A stretch of DNA of 64,000 bases from Mariaggregatimicrobium sp964498785 (GTDB lineage Bacteria; Zhuqueibacterota; Zhuqueibacteria; Thermofontimicrobiales; Thiofontviventaceae), in contig CAZCJL010000007.1 in assembly GCA_964498785.1 (NCBI GenBank), forward strand, positions 54,374-118,373, given 5' to 3'. Position 1 is the stretch's first letter. Each line of letters starts with the position of its first letter. The notes under the pieces are model-generated. The model had not been told where the DNA came from. It was given only the letters and a program-made list of their open reading frames with translations, and made no database searches. Of this stretch, positions 47,166-55,948 are shown in pieces. The position numbers and the translations under genes were made by a program.

Positions 47166-49955
47166 TTACTCCACCTCAATCCTCAAAATTCCCTTCGTTA
47201 TATCTGCATCCAATTCCAGATCAATACTCAGCGTTCCATCCGAAAAGGCTTTGTGATCGATCACTTTATCATTCCAGAATACGTTGTACTGATGCGCCGG
47301 ATTCATGCAGGCGACAAGCGAGCAATGGTCGTTGTTGTCTTTGTAGATTGTCAGGTCTGCGCTTAATTGGGTATTGTCATTTTCAAATTTCTGCGCTGTG
47401 ATCCAGGTGTTGAGTCCGGTGGTTAAATTACCGGGTCTGAAATACGACGCATACCAGCAGAGAACCGGCGTGGAAAGTCCGCTGAATTCGTGCCAGCCGG
47501 CGCTTCTGCCAGTCTCGATGATGAAATGCTCCATGCAATTGTAGGATAACTCGGTCTCCTTTTTCCAGACGTCCAGCGCGGTGGTGGCAATTTTATAGGC
47601 AAAATCCGATTCACCCAGATCGAGCATTGTTTTCCAGAAGAACCATTGATGCGGCATCCAGACGGTTCCGTTCCAGTAGCCGTCGATGCGGTAATACGGC
47701 GCAGATTGATCTACTGCCGATAAGCCAACATCGGACCAGATGTGTTGATCCGATTTGATGCGTTCCAAAATGATTTGCTTCTGCTCGTCGGTGCAGATCC
47801 CGGAAAATAGCGGGTAACAGCCGCCCAGACCCATATTGAAATTGACGCCATCGTCGGTTCTCAGAATATGCTGCGGGGTGCCGTTGTCATCATGAACTAC
47901 ATAGCCAAAATAGCCGGACTGTTCATCCCAGGAATACGTTTGCAGCGCCTCGGTGAACATGGCGATGTCTCGTTCGTATTCAGCGATGTCGTCTTTCAAT
48001 CCCAAAAAGTTCGCTGCCAGTTTCAAGATTTTGGCTGTGCGAATGGCGTGTGCGGTATTGATTACCGGCGTGACTGCCGCGGTCAGGTCATTTTCATCGA
48101 CATATTTCTGCGGCGGGTAATCGTCCCATCCGCCGGAATTGTAAAAATAATCCCAGGTTCGAATCATATTTGATTTCAGATTTCGGGTGGTCGAGCTGCC
48201 GAGCCTGCCAGCCAGAAATTCATGATACTGTTTCACCCGCGGATAGAAATAATTTAGCAGCGTTTTGGATTGCGTTTTGTTCCACAACGAATGAAACAGA
48301 TACAGTTGAACCGGTAATGGCGTGCCGTGATGTAAAAATGCGGACTGTGCGCCGGGTTTCATCGTGTACGTATTCAACGATTCCACTGCTCGTTGAATAT
48401 CCAGCTCCAGCAATCCCAGTCCGATGAAACCGGAATCCCAGGTATATAAACAGTCCCAATATCTTCCGGGCGTACCGTGCTTGATGTACGAGCGCTGTGT
48501 GTAAACGGGATAGACAACATCGCACAATGTGGTGGCTGCCATTCTTTTTTGGCTGAATGCATAGTGATTTCCCGCTCCTGCTGTATTCAAATCCACCAGG
48601 TGGCTTCTGGCAGCATCCGTGATTTTTTCATAGCTGACGCTGTCCTGATTTAGTTCAGCCAATTTCTGTTTGACGTCATTTTTGCTACCGCTGCATACGA
48701 TTCCGTATAGTAGCATTTTTGATTGAGGTTCGAGATGTACCGGTCGTAAAAATACATTTGTAAAATGACCTTCGCCCTCGCCTTTTAAAATTGTGCGGGT
48801 GTGATTATTCGTCATCCGGCGGAAGAAATCGCTTAAATCCCGGCAGAACCACTGACGGAGTTGAAAGTGATCGTACGTCCAGCGAATGCCATAGTAGGTA
48901 TCGATATCTTCGTATTTTAAAATAACGGATTTCTCATCAGGTCCATCCAGAATTTCCGGAACCGGCTGCCACTCTGTTTTCGTGATCCTGATTTTATCGA
49001 TATCACTCTTTTCAATAAGCACACAGCCGTCGATTTCAATGGGAGCGCCGCCATTTGAAATGAGCTCGATTTGATGTGAACCGGCTTTCATTTTACCAAG
49101 CGAAATTTTTTGAACAGCCAGTTCTCCGGTCCCGATGAATGTGACTTGTTTTTCAATATCTCCCGCGATTTGAAAAGATACCTCCTCATTTCCATCCATG
49201 CGGTAGCGCAGAAAGAGAATTGCAGCAGATAAATCTTTGTCCGGTTTCAATGTGTAAATTGCCCGGTCGGATTTGTCCTTACCGAAATCCTGTCCGAGTC
49301 CGGTACCGTTGATGAATTCGCTCTGCCGAATCTCGCCCCGGAATTTCCCGTCGTACACAAGATTGTCCGATGGTCGCGGCGTGGCAAATTGCATGTCATC
49401 ATAATCAAGTGCGTCGATCCAGTGATAACCCGCGGGCAACCCGATCTCTCCCGGATAAATGGGCGTGTGCGGGCTGTATTCCTTAATCGGCGGGAAATGA
49501 ATCGATGCCATGAAATGCAGTGCCAGGCTTTGCTTAACATCCGTATTATTCACGCATTCGATCCGAATCAACCGGGAATGTTCATCAATCAATGAATAGG
49601 AAATATCGGCGTATACCCTGTCTTTCCATTCGATTTCATGACGGAACGAAAAGTACTCGTAATTGGGCGATGCCTCCCACGGGTGATATTCATTTTCAAA
49701 GAAGACATTGGGGACATTTATCTTGCGCCGGTACAAACCCGGAAAGACGCTTAAATCAAACCGAATCCCTTTTTCATTATCCGGGATGTGCGAAATGCCG
49801 ATATATTTTTTTGTATAAGGACCCCAGTCCGGCAGACTGAGATCGTGGGTTTTGCTTAATCGTTCAAACATCGTTTTATCCGGTGCGTATTGAGCAAAAT
49901 TTTGAGTCGCAGCCAAAATAGCTATCAGGAAAACAATTGTTTTGAAATTTCCCAT
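47166..49955 (-). CDS. Exported GH63/GH37-like (alpha/alpha)6 glycosidase
   Basis: A signal peptide (~1-21) precedes a beta-sandwich N-terminal region, an inserted galactose-binding-like module (~210-325) and a C-terminal (alpha/alpha)6 barrel (~460-840). Family landmarks are W-D-S-G-F-I-G-L-G, G-G-W-D-D-Y-P-P, G-Y-W-N-G-T-V-W-M-P and E-T-G-R-S-A-G-W-H-E-F-S-G. These match the MGH1/trehalase/GH63 clan, whose members cleave alpha-glucosides such as trehalose or mannosyl/glucosyl-glycerate. A final beta-sandwich follows. It has no T9SS tail, so it is probably periplasmic. GAGGA upstream sets the start. Confidence 0.8.
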   Translation of the reverse strand: MGNFKTIVFLIAILAATQNFAQYAPDKTMFERLSKTHDLSLPDWGPYTKKYIGISHIPDNEKGIRFDLSVFPGLYRRKINVPNVFFENEYHPWEASPNYEYFSFRHEIEWKDRVYADISYSLIDEHSRLIRIECVNNTDVKQSLALHFMASIHFPPIKEYSPHTPIYPGEIGLPAGYHWIDALDYDDMQFATPRPSDNLVYDGKFRGEIRQSEFINGTGLGQDFGKDKSDRAIYTLKPDKDLSAAILFLRYRMDGNEEVSFQIAGDIEKQVTFIGTGELAVQKISLGKMKAGSHQIELISNGGAPIEIDGCVLIEKSDIDKIRITKTEWQPVPEILDGPDEKSVILKYEDIDTYYGIRWTYDHFQLRQWFCRDLSDFFRRMTNNHTRTILKGEGEGHFTNVFLRPVHLEPQSKMLLYGIVCSGSKNDVKQKLAELNQDSVSYEKITDAARSHLVDLNTAGAGNHYAFSQKRMAATTLCDVVYPVYTQRSYIKHGTPGRYWDCLYTWDSGFIGLGLLELDIQRAVESLNTYTMKPGAQSAFLHHGTPLPVQLYLFHSLWNKTQSKTLLNYFYPRVKQYHEFLAGRLGSSTTRNLKSNMIRTWDYFYNSGGWDDYPPQKYVDENDLTAAVTPVINTAHAIRTAKILKLAANFLGLKDDIAEYERDIAMFTEALQTYSWDEQSGYFGYVVHDDNGTPQHILRTDDGVNFNMGLGGCYPLFSGICTDEQKQIILERIKSDQHIWSDVGLSAVDQSAPYYRIDGYWNGTVWMPHQWFFWKTMLDLGESDFAYKIATTALDVWKKETELSYNCMEHFIIETGRSAGWHEFSGLSTPVLCWYASYFRPGNLTTGLNTWITAQKFENDNTQLSADLTIYKDNNDHCSLVACMNPAHQYNVFWNDKVIDHKAFSDGTLSIDLELDADITKGILRIEVE

Positions 49956-49988
49956 TTTTGGTTCCTCATGTAATTAAATTATAGATTA

Positions 49989-50129
49989 TCAAACTTTATT
50001 CGGCAGCAGATACGGCGCCCCGGTAAGTGCGATGATCCGTATGTTCGGGATTTGCGCCAGTACTGGCAAGATGAACATCACGCCGGGAGAAGCAGTGGTT
50101 GAACTGCTTATTAACTTTCGGCGGTTCAT
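49989..50129 (-). pseudogene. Truncated Tat-signal gene remnant
   Basis: The minus strand encodes a 46-residue piece beginning M-N-R-R-K-L-I-S-S-S-T-T-A-S-P-G-V-M, a good twin-arginine signal, followed by only ~20 residues before a stop. Tat signals of this form precede Gfo/Idh/MocA oxidoreductases and similar exported enzymes in FCB and planctomycete genomes. The mature part is missing and no strong ribosome-binding site is seen. It is probably the 5' relic of a deleted gene. Confidence 0.45.
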
Positions 50130-50233
50130 TTCTGGTGTTGATTTTTTTCCCTTCAAATAATAGTCTTCAATTAGCCTCGTTGTTTCGGATAGAACGCGGC
50201 TGACACAGATTACGCGGATCACCACGTACTGTT

Positions 50234-52111
50234 TTACTTCAATAATAAACATTTTCTGATTTGAACCGAATTGCCTGCGCTCAATTTTATGATGTAAATT
50301 CCGTTAGCGACATCCTGTGCGCGCCAGTTATAATGAAACTCCCCTGCCCGCTGAAACTCATTTGCCAGCACAGCAACCTGTTGCCCATTGATATTATGCA
50401 CGGTCAGCTTGACATTAGAATCATCAGACAAGGAATAACGAATTTGCGTTGCCGGATTGAAGGGATTGGGGTAGGGATTCGACAGGCTAAACCTGTGTGG
50501 CTGTTCGCTATTCTCGGCAGCAACATCGATGTCGGGATCGGATATTTCCGCCAATTCGGCTAAACTGACGATTGCCAGGCGGGCTATCTGTACATAATAT
50601 GGGAAATTCAGATAATCCACGATATCGTCCAAAGAATGGTAGCCCGATGCAAAATCATCGAAATCTTCAATTATGAAAATTGCAGGATATCCAAACGTCC
50701 CAAAAGATGAATGGTCGGACATCCTTTTTCCGCTATCCGGGGCGTAATCAGGAACAAGCGAATGAGTCCAGTCTGCGACATTGTCGTTCAGATATGCACC
50801 AAGCGCCTGTGAAGAACTGATTTCGCTGGCATTGATTTCAAAAATACCATCATCGTCCGAATCATACGAAATCATATCCAGATTGATGACTCCCATAATT
50901 TTTTCACCAGCATTGAAAGCCTGTTTTACGTAATACTCGCTTCCAAACTTTCCCCTTTCTTCTGCATCGAACAGAATGAATTTTGTCGTATAATTAAAAT
51001 CATATTGCTGCAAAATCCGTGCGGCTTCAATAACTGCTGCCGTACCACTGGCATTGTCGTCTGCACCGGGAGCGGCGAACATTCGGGTGGTGATGTCTGA
51101 TATGGAATCGTAATGACCGCAAATAATCCATGTCTTGTCAGGATGGACGATGCCCTCTTTTTGGGCGATAATATTATACATATAAAAATCGATGTAATCT
51201 TCGCTGTATTCATCCCAGGTAAGACCGAAGTCATCTGTTTTGGCAAGTGTTGACTCGCCGGTAATCCAGATTCGTGAATCGCCGGAAAAGGCGATGTTTT
51301 TATTCATATTCCCGGGGGTCTTTGCCAGCAATTGCCACTCGTCCCCGCCATCGCTTGTGATGAGAAGAGTGCCCTTTGTACCAACGATAGCGCCATGCAG
51401 TGAATCGGAAAATGCAATATCCCGGAGATCGGCACCACTCGACAATGGGACGGCTTCCCAATTATTGCCCGCATCCGCTGTACGCAATAGCGTACCGTTA
51501 AATCCAACCACGAATCCTCGTCGATGATCGATAAAATACACGGAATACAGCCATTCTTTAGTCGTCGATTCCTGCCAGATCCAATTTTGTCCGCCGTTAT
51601 TCGTGTACATAATCTTGCCTGATTCCCCCACACACCAGCCGGTTGTGTCATCAATGAAAAATAAAGAAAGCAAATTTTTTGTGAAAAACGTACGCTGTTT
51701 CTCCCAAACGGTGCCGCCATTCTCGGTTTTGTAGATGCGTCCAGCCATTCCGCAAGCCCACCCCTTTTGTTGATTTAAGAATTGAATATCGTAAAGTGAA
51801 TAATATTCCGTTGTCGAGAAAGCCTGCCAGCTTTTGCCGCCATTCGTTGTTTTCATAAAATAGCCATCAAAACAACTGGCATAAGCCACCTGAGCAGATA
51901 GCGGGAATATTTGCGTGACTATATAATCAGGCTCAGCAACATACTGCATTTTCCATGAATCGCCTCCATCAGTCGTGTGATAAATTTTGCCGTACAGGTA
52001 AAACCATCCTGTATTCGGCTGATCCGGTGCAAATGCGATATCAGAATAATAAGAATAATTTATCGGACAATAAAACGGTTGCAGTTCGGTCTGATAGCCA
52101 TAGCTATCCAA
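50234..52111 (-). CDS. Secreted M28 peptidase with Ycf48-like propeller and T9SS domain (3' part of a frameshifted gene)
   Basis: The frame opens with TTG at 52111 and runs 625 codons. Residues ~15-310 are Ycf48/BNR-type propeller blades (repeated T-T-D-G-G-D-S-W-like turns). Residues ~325-545 are an M28 aminopeptidase: G-H-Y-D-S near 331, A-D-D-N-A-S-G near 350, D-A-E-E-R near 383 and D-H-S-S-F near 466, giving all zinc ligands. The C-terminal T9SS domain begins N-P-Y-P-N-P-F-N-P. Read alone it lacks a signal peptide, which is supplied by the overlapping upstream frame (52104-52727). I therefore consider both parts one gene broken by one extra base in the run at 52112-52115. Confidence 0.82.
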   Translation of the reverse strand: MDSYGYQTELQPFYCPINYSYYSDIAFAPDQPNTGWFYLYGKIYHTTDGGDSWKMQYVAEPDYIVTQIFPLSAQVAYASCFDGYFMKTTNGGKSWQAFSTTEYYSLYDIQFLNQQKGWACGMAGRIYKTENGGTVWEKQRTFFTKNLLSLFFIDDTTGWCVGESGKIMYTNNGGQNWIWQESTTKEWLYSVYFIDHRRGFVVGFNGTLLRTADAGNNWEAVPLSSGADLRDIAFSDSLHGAIVGTKGTLLITSDGGDEWQLLAKTPGNMNKNIAFSGDSRIWITGESTLAKTDDFGLTWDEYSEDYIDFYMYNIIAQKEGIVHPDKTWIICGHYDSISDITTRMFAAPGADDNASGTAAVIEAARILQQYDFNYTTKFILFDAEERGKFGSEYYVKQAFNAGEKIMGVINLDMISYDSDDDGIFEINASEISSSQALGAYLNDNVADWTHSLVPDYAPDSGKRMSDHSSFGTFGYPAIFIIEDFDDFASGYHSLDDIVDYLNFPYYVQIARLAIVSLAELAEISDPDIDVAAENSEQPHRFSLSNPYPNPFNPATQIRYSLSDDSNVKLTVHNINGQQVAVLANEFQRAGEFHYNWRAQDVANGIYIIKLSAGNSVQIRKCLLLK

Positions 52112-52727
52112 TTTTCGTTGGGATATAAGCGCGAGCCTTGATAATGTCCTGGCTCTCTGTATATCTCGTCTTGATCGAATCTAAACCTGATTCCGTTAAA
52201 AATGGTTCGGCGCCGGAAAGATGGCGCACGGTTTCCTCAAGCCGTCGCACATCAACGGAATCAGCGATTGCCTGATAATCTTCGGCGGAAATTGACGGTT
52301 TCGACAGCATTGTCTGCTTCATGCGGTGTGGTGCGGAAAAATCAAGTTTGTAAAAATCGTAGTACGAAGATAGATTCATAAGGCTGCGAAAATGATGTGT
52401 TTTCACAATGGCATATTGTCCATCGGACCAGACCAATGTGTTCGGAGCAATATCCTCTGCCCAAACCTTATCAAAACGATGCTCGACGACATAATAATCG
52501 TTGAAGAATGGATCTGCGTCGAGTAGCGTGAATGGAAAGCTGCTGTCTTCAAAGGATTGCCTTTCCCGAAAGCAAAAAAAAGCATCGTCGTCGATGATTC
52601 TGGCATGGGACGAAGCCTGCGCATCTGTTTTTGAAACGTCCTTCGCCGGAAGATGAACGAGATATTGTGAAAACGCATTGGTTGCAACGATCAGCAAATA
52701 GAAAAAAAGACAATTCGCTTTTAGCAT
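52104..52727 (-). CDS. N-terminal part of the frameshifted M28 peptidase (signal peptide and prodomain)
   Basis: A 207-residue frame with a signal peptide (ending N-A-F-S-Q) and an all-alpha/beta region of no known domain. It ends ...A-Y-I-P-T-K-I-G-stop. Removing one A from the four-A run (52112-52115, minus strand) joins it as T-K-L-D-S-Y-G-Y-Q into the downstream frame, giving an ~830-residue protein. AGGAGG sits just before the ATG, and a conserved promoter lies at 52871-52899. Without the repair, the peptidase would lack export and may be non-functional. Confidence 0.72.
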   Translation of the reverse strand: MLKANCLFFYLLIVATNAFSQYLVHLPAKDVSKTDAQASSHARIIDDDAFFCFRERQSFEDSSFPFTLLDADPFFNDYYVVEHRFDKVWAEDIAPNTLVWSDGQYAIVKTHHFRSLMNLSSYYDFYKLDFSAPHRMKQTMLSKPSISAEDYQAIADSVDVRRLEETVRHLSGAEPFLTESGLDSIKTRYTESQDIIKARAYIPTKIG

Positions 52728-52870
52728 ATTCCCTCCTGTTCGAATATTTTGGAATTGTTAAAATTCTGATCCCCGGAAGATATGCGAAAGGTGCAAATTA
52801 ATTTGAATCAACGTTTTTAAAGAAGAAATGTGACATTAAGTTGGGTTTGGCATAATAATTAATTAGTTAT

Positions 52871-52899
52871 AAAATAATACATTTAGGGCAAAAAGTCAA
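52871..52899 (-). promoter_or_regulatory. Promoter TTGACT-17-TATTTT upstream of M28 gene
   Basis: On the minus strand TTGACT (52899-52894) and TATTTT (52876-52871) are 17 bp apart. The whole ~45-bp block is strongly similar to 62831-62859 upstream of the other secretory minus-strand gene. Transcription would start near 52865, leaving a leader of roughly 138 nt. The rest of the gap up to 53326 holds no gene I can support. Confidence 0.6.
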
Positions 52900-53184
52900 T
52901 GATTAATTTATATATGTGAGAGACATGATGTATGTCGGTGTGATTTCCAGGAACCTATTAAATTTTTTCTTGATTATTGATTTGGTTTATCGTATATCTT
53001 GTACATGAACATAGTATAAAAATACATGTACGTTGTTTCCAGGGATAAGATTATTACAAAATATGATGTTACTGTTTTCTGGCAATAAAACGGAATTTTC
53101 ATTTAACTTCTTTAAATAGAATAATATGATGAGCACTAAAAGCCAGCAATTAATTCGGGTGAAATGCGAAAAGTGAAACGCGCT

Positions 53185-53203
53185 GGAGTGCAATCCCTTT
53201 ATG
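53185..53203. repeat. 19-bp dispersed match
   Basis: This 19-bp stretch is the exact reverse complement of 14851-14869, the hairpin part attached to palindrome family A. It lies in an otherwise gene-free spacer. Confidence 0.6.
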
Positions 53204-53326
53204 AACTGCCGCCATGTCCTCCTGGTTCTTCCATTGTTTGAATTTTGGATCTGCAAGAATATCACATTGTGTCAACTATTCAAGCTTTTTTCAACAGAGA
53301 ACTATTTTCAATATCAGATAAAATAC

Positions 53327-53355
53327 TTGACACATTGCATTTAATTCCCTATATT
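53327..53355 (+). promoter_or_regulatory. Near-consensus promoter directly abutting the ATL gene
   Basis: TTGACA at 53327-53332 and TATATT at 53350-53355, 17 bp apart. The ATG is at 53367, so the transcript start (about 53362) would leave a leader of only ~5 nt. No ribosome-binding site is visible. Confidence 0.75.
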
Positions 53356-53366
53356 CTCGTTTAAAA

Positions 53367-53684
53367 ATGAAGAAACATTCGGATACATATCACCGGATAT
53401 GGGATGTTGTCAGGAAAATTCCACCCGGGAATGTTGCGACGTATGGACAGATTGCTGAATTCGCCGGATTTGGCGGACATGCCCGACTTGTGGGGTATGC
53501 GCTTCACAGCCTCCCGGAAAATTCAGACGTTCCCTGGCATCGGGTGATCAATGCCCGCGGAAGAATTTCGCTGCGCACGGCAGAAGGCTATCATAATTTA
53601 CAGCACGCGCTGCTCGAACAGGAGGGCGTCATCTTCAACAGCGACCGGGTTGATCTGGAGCGATTCGGATGGAACGGTGAGTAG
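53367..53684 (+). CDS. atl: Alkyltransferase-like DNA repair protein (ATL)
   Basis: A 105-residue protein equal to the DNA-binding domain of O6-alkylguanine-DNA alkyltransferases, with the helix-turn-helix stretch P-P-G-N-V-A-T-Y-G-Q-I-A. The active-site motif P-C-H-R is P-W-H-R here, that is Cys replaced by Trp, which defines ATL proteins. ATLs bind bulky O6-alkylguanine lesions and hand them to nucleotide excision repair rather than repairing them directly. The gene starts 11 bp after the -10 box (53356-53366), implying a nearly leaderless mRNA. Confidence 0.92.
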   Translation: MKKHSDTYHRIWDVVRKIPPGNVATYGQIAEFAGFGGHARLVGYALHSLPENSDVPWHRVINARGRISLRTAEGYHNLQHALLEQEGVIFNSDRVDLERFGWNGE

Positions 53685-53696
53685 TTCACACAGAAT

Positions 53697-53723
53697 TTTC
53701 CGAAATCTCAAAGATTTCGGAAA
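53697..53723. repeat. Palindrome, family B variant
   Basis: 12-bp arms 53697-53708 and 53712-53723 around the loop CAA, the same loop as at 618-650. The stem differs from that copy at paired positions (G-C replaced by A-T), so base pairing is preserved. Confidence 0.7.
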
Positions 53724-53795
53724 TTTGCCATTAAATTGTTAAGATCGGCAGTTGTATGAAAAAAAAACATCGAACAAATTATCTACACAAATACA

Positions 53796-54878
53796 ATGAC
53801 CATGAATAACAGTTTCGGAAATCAATTTAAAATAACAACCTGGGGCGAATCCCACGGAAATAGTCTGGGCGTTGTGATCGATGGCTGCCCGCCGGGAATT
53901 GAGATTTCGCTTGAGTTTATTCAGAGAGAACTGAACCGCCGTCGACCGGGACAGAGTGAAATCGCAACCCCGCGCAGTGAAAGCGACCGTGTGCATCTCC
54001 GCTCCGGTGTGCTCGATGGCATTTCCACCGGAATGCCCATCGCTCTGGAAATTTTTAATGAAGATGCGGACAGCTCGAAATATGAAGATATTAAGGATAA
54101 ATGGCGTCCGGGGCACGCGGATTATACATTCGACATGAAATACGGATTTCGGGATTACCGCGGTTCCGGCAGAGCGTCAGGGCGGGAAACCGCAGCACGG
54201 GTTGCCGGCGGAGCTGTGGCAAAGCTCGTTTTACGCAGATTTGATATCGATATATTCGCATTTACCCGTGCCATCGGCAATATCGAAGCACGAACGATTG
54301 ACCGGGCAGAGATCGAACAGAATATCGTCCGGTCGCCGGATAAAGATGCTGCGGTGAAAATGATCGGGCTGGTCAAACAATTCAAAGACAACCATGATTC
54401 CATTGGCGGCGTGGTTGAATTGCGGATTTTAAATATGCCGCCGGGACTGGGCGATCCGGTGTTTAACAAATTTGATGCCGCGATGGCGTACGCGATTGTC
54501 GGACTCGGCGCGGTCAAAGGCGTGGAAATCGGCGCGGGATTCGATGCTGCTAAAATGAAGGGTTCTGAAAATAATGATACTTTCATAATGAAAGGTGATC
54601 GGGTTGGCACGGCCACAAATCACGCGGGAGGAGTTCTCGGCGGAATTACCACCGGTGAAGAATTTATCCTGCGGGCAGCAGTGAAACCGCCGGCATCGAT
54701 TGGGATTGAGCAGAATACGCTGACAAAAAATGGCCAGCCCGCGACTATTTTAGTCGAGGGCAGACACGATCCGACCATTGTTCCCCGGATTGTTCCGGTG
54801 GTGGAAAGTATGGCCGCTATTGTGGTGGTGAATTTTCTGCTCGCGCAGAAATCTATTGATGCGTTTAAAGCTCAATAG
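53796..54878 (+). CDS. aroC: Chorismate synthase
   Basis: Full-length (360 aa) chorismate synthase, with the signatures G-E-S-H-G near residue 18, R-R-P-G-Q-S near 49, R-P-G-H-A-D near 110, G-S-G-R-A-S-G-R-E-T-A-A-R near 128, and the late R-H-D-P-T segment. The enzyme converts EPSP to chorismate with reduced FMN, the last step of the common aromatic pathway, in the cytoplasm. ATG 53802 is also in frame; no clear ribosome-binding site distinguishes them. It stands alone without other aro genes nearby. Confidence 0.97.
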   Translation: MTMNNSFGNQFKITTWGESHGNSLGVVIDGCPPGIEISLEFIQRELNRRRPGQSEIATPRSESDRVHLRSGVLDGISTGMPIALEIFNEDADSSKYEDIKDKWRPGHADYTFDMKYGFRDYRGSGRASGRETAARVAGGAVAKLVLRRFDIDIFAFTRAIGNIEARTIDRAEIEQNIVRSPDKDAAVKMIGLVKQFKDNHDSIGGVVELRILNMPPGLGDPVFNKFDAAMAYAIVGLGAVKGVEIGAGFDAAKMKGSENNDTFIMKGDRVGTATNHAGGVLGGITTGEEFILRAAVKPPASIGIEQNTLTKNGQPATILVEGRHDPTIVPRIVPVVESMAAIVVVNFLLAQKSIDAFKAQ

Positions 54879-54917
54879 TACCTGAACGGAAACAAGGATG
54901 ATGTTATTCTGAACTCA

Positions 54918-55085
54918 CCCCCCCCCGGTCGCTTCTCTTTTTAAGAATAGGGGAATCAGAACGTATCCAGGAACTTTGGTATCGTTGAAAACCCTTGCGA
55001 AGGTTTGGCAATACACAGTACATGGATGATAACATAAAAATATCAATAAAGAGCTCGTCCTGTTTTGAAAAACCTTCGCAAGGGT
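54918..55085. repeat. Split palindrome family A and poly-C tract
   Basis: Nine consecutive C at 54918-54926 start an AT/GC-alternating stretch. The 16-bp arms of family A occur at 54991-55006 and, inverted, at 55070-55085, separated by 63 bp; at 14808 the same arms are almost adjacent. No gene is seen in 54879-55189. Confidence 0.65.
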
Positions 55086-55189
55086 CGTGGACAGGCATTT
55101 TTATGAATGATTTTAAAATTTAAACAACGACATAAGCAAAAATAGATAACAACATCCGCTATCATAATTATTTCAGGTCATTCAATAAA

Positions 55190-55819
55190 ATGCAGCATCA
55201 ACATAAACAAAATTCTTTTGAAAAACCGTTCGTGGTTCTGGTTGCGATTTTTATCGGCGGGCTAACCATTGCCTCTGTGCTGGCAAATAAAATACTGTCT
55301 GTTTTCGGACTATTTGTGCCGGCAGGTGTTGTTGCGTATTCGATTACATTCATTGCCACAGATACGATTTCAGAAATCTGGGGAAAAGTGAGGGCGCAGT
55401 GGGTTGTGTTCTCTGGCTTTGTCGCGCTGATAGTTGTGCTGGTGCTGATAAATCTTGCGGTTGTGCTCCCTGCGGCTCCGTTCTGGGAAAATCAACAGGC
55501 GTTCAAAACAGTATTGCAAAGTACCAGCCGAATTATTATTGCCAGTTTCATTGCCTATCTTGTCAGTCAGTTCCACGATGTGTGGGCGTTTCATTTCTGG
55601 AAAAAAGTCACTCACAACAAACATCTCTGGCTGCGGAATAATCTGTCCACCATGGTCTCGCAATTGCTGGATACAGTCATTTTCATTATCATCGCTTTTT
55701 ATGGCATCCAGCCGGTCTGGCAATTAATTTTTGGCCAGTACATCGTAAAACTTGCCATTGCCGTGGTTGATACGCCGCTGGTTTATCTGCTGGTTCATTA
55801 TGTGCGAAAGCGGGATTGA
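55190..55819 (+). CDS. yhhQ: Queuosine-precursor transporter (YhhQ/VUT family)
   Basis: A 209-residue membrane protein with about six transmembrane helices. The family motifs A-S-V-L-A-N-K, D-T-I-S-E and N-L-S-T-M-V-S-Q-L-L-D-T are all present. YhhQ proteins import queuine or preQ0/preQ1 for tRNA modification. Length is normal. No preQ1 riboswitch-like structure was recognised in the leader. It is monocistronic and ends at a hairpin shared with the convergent gene. Confidence 0.92.
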   Translation: MQHQHKQNSFEKPFVVLVAIFIGGLTIASVLANKILSVFGLFVPAGVVAYSITFIATDTISEIWGKVRAQWVVFSGFVALIVVLVLINLAVVLPAAPFWENQQAFKTVLQSTSRIIIASFIAYLVSQFHDVWAFHFWKKVTHNKHLWLRNNLSTMVSQLLDTVIFIIIAFYGIQPVWQLIFGQYIVKLAIAVVDTPLVYLLVHYVRKRD

Positions 55820-55873
55820 ACGCATGGATTTCTTATTCACGTGAGTTCGGGCCGGGGAATTTAAAACAATTTT

Positions 55874-55920
55874 AGCCACGGATTGACACGGATATGCACG
55901 GATTTTTAAAAAAATCCGTG
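55874..55920. terminator. Bidirectional hairpin formed by CCACGGATT-word repeat
   Basis: CCACGG ATTGACACGG words lead into an 11-bp perfect stem CACGGATTTTT/AAAAATCCGTG (55897-55907, 55910-55920) followed by TTTTATC. It lies between convergent genes, so a dispersed repeat seems to serve as terminator here. Confidence 0.6.
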
Positions 55921-55948
55921 TTTTATCTGAAATGATCAAATTACCAAA

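Noticed and set aside
52104..52115. Programmed ribosomal frameshift in the M28 gene
   Set aside because: The shift needed is +1 at a short A run with no recognised slippery heptamer or strong downstream structure; an indel is simpler.
52987..53265. 92-codon minus-strand frame in the M28-ATL spacer
   Set aside because: No domain, no ribosome-binding site, and it includes the 19-bp dispersed match; probably chance.
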